Below, piece by piece: positions 41,143 through 41,289 of a stretch of DNA of 41,289 bases. The stretch's first letter is position 1. Each line of letters begins with the position of its first letter. The stretch lies in NCBI GenBank assembly GCA_023457715.1, contig JAEWKR010000112.1, positions 1 through 41,289 on the forward strand. The letters are read 5' to 3'. A program made the translations under genes and the position numbers. The notes beneath the pieces are model-generated. The model had not been told where the DNA came from. It was given only the letters and a program-made list of their open reading frames with translations, and made no database searches. The stretch comes from Verrucomicrobiota bacterium (GTDB lineage Bacteria; Verrucomicrobiota; Verrucomicrobiia; Opitutales; Opitutaceae).

Positions 41143-41289
<147 letters not shown>

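Overview
The window is GC-rich, densely coding chromosomal DNA. It probably comes from a Verrucomicrobiota bacterium of the class Opitutae (Opitutaceae-like). This is an inference from the overall protein character, an ExbB-ExbD-ExbD-TonB-TPR-coiled-coil operon, a short Bacteroidota/Verrucomicrobiota-type AMP nucleosidase, few clear Shine-Dalgarno sites and very abundant short-unit intergenic repeats. No phage, insertion sequence with a recognisable transposase, CRISPR array or rRNA is visible.

Layout. Positions 1-4.9 kb: start of a coiled-coil gene, a two-TM coiled-coil protein resembling a degenerate dynamin, a CtpA-type S41 protease (all minus strand) and a MidA-like methyltransferase (plus). 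5.0-11.5 kb: rpmB with its own terminator, a membrane hybrid histidine kinase, tsaD, a soluble four-PAS histidine kinase and a DUF4112 membrane protein. 11.8-12.7 kb: an orphan HicB-like protein and a small exported protein. 13-17.3 kb: cytochrome-oxidase assembly genes, with ctaA-ctaB-DUF420 on the minus strand (ATGA overlaps) divergent from a SCO lipoprotein and a His-rich membrane-anchored protein. 17.4-24.8 kb, minus strand: AMP nucleosidase, an exported pectinesterase, tRNA-Pro, an exported GH3 beta-glucosidase and pabB-pabC for folate. 25.1-25.6 kb: tRNA-Lys, -Thr and -Gln. 25.9-30.9 kb: an eight-gene TonB-energising operon with a promoter candidate and a strong terminator. 31.1-35.6 kb: rpmI-rplT (without infC) and pheS-pheT. 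35.7-39.6 kb: gatC, gatA, gatB, with a GxxExxY gene inserted between gatA and gatB. 39.8-41.1 kb: an exported VWA protein preceded by four direct repeats with an exact 11-bp period.

The outstanding feature lies between the genes. At least eight unrelated repeat families share one architecture: short units (6-11 bp) arranged as two inverted arms around a short unique loop, so that each can fold into a long hairpin. Arms repeatedly begin at, or supply, the TGA stop codon of the upstream gene; in three genes the context is the identical in-phase GAG TGA AAG TGA. One family (CCACAGAG) occurs as empty hairpins upstream of gatC and gatA, but between gatA and gatB its two ~42-bp arms flank a complete PD-(D/E)XK-like GxxExxY gene. 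That copy looks like a minimal mobile unit with terminal inverted repeats and nuclease-like cargo. A composite element (25-bp palindrome arm plus heptamer array) occurs twice, in opposite orientations. I regard this repeat system, and the GxxExxY protein as its possible mobility factor, as the best candidate for undescribed biology here.
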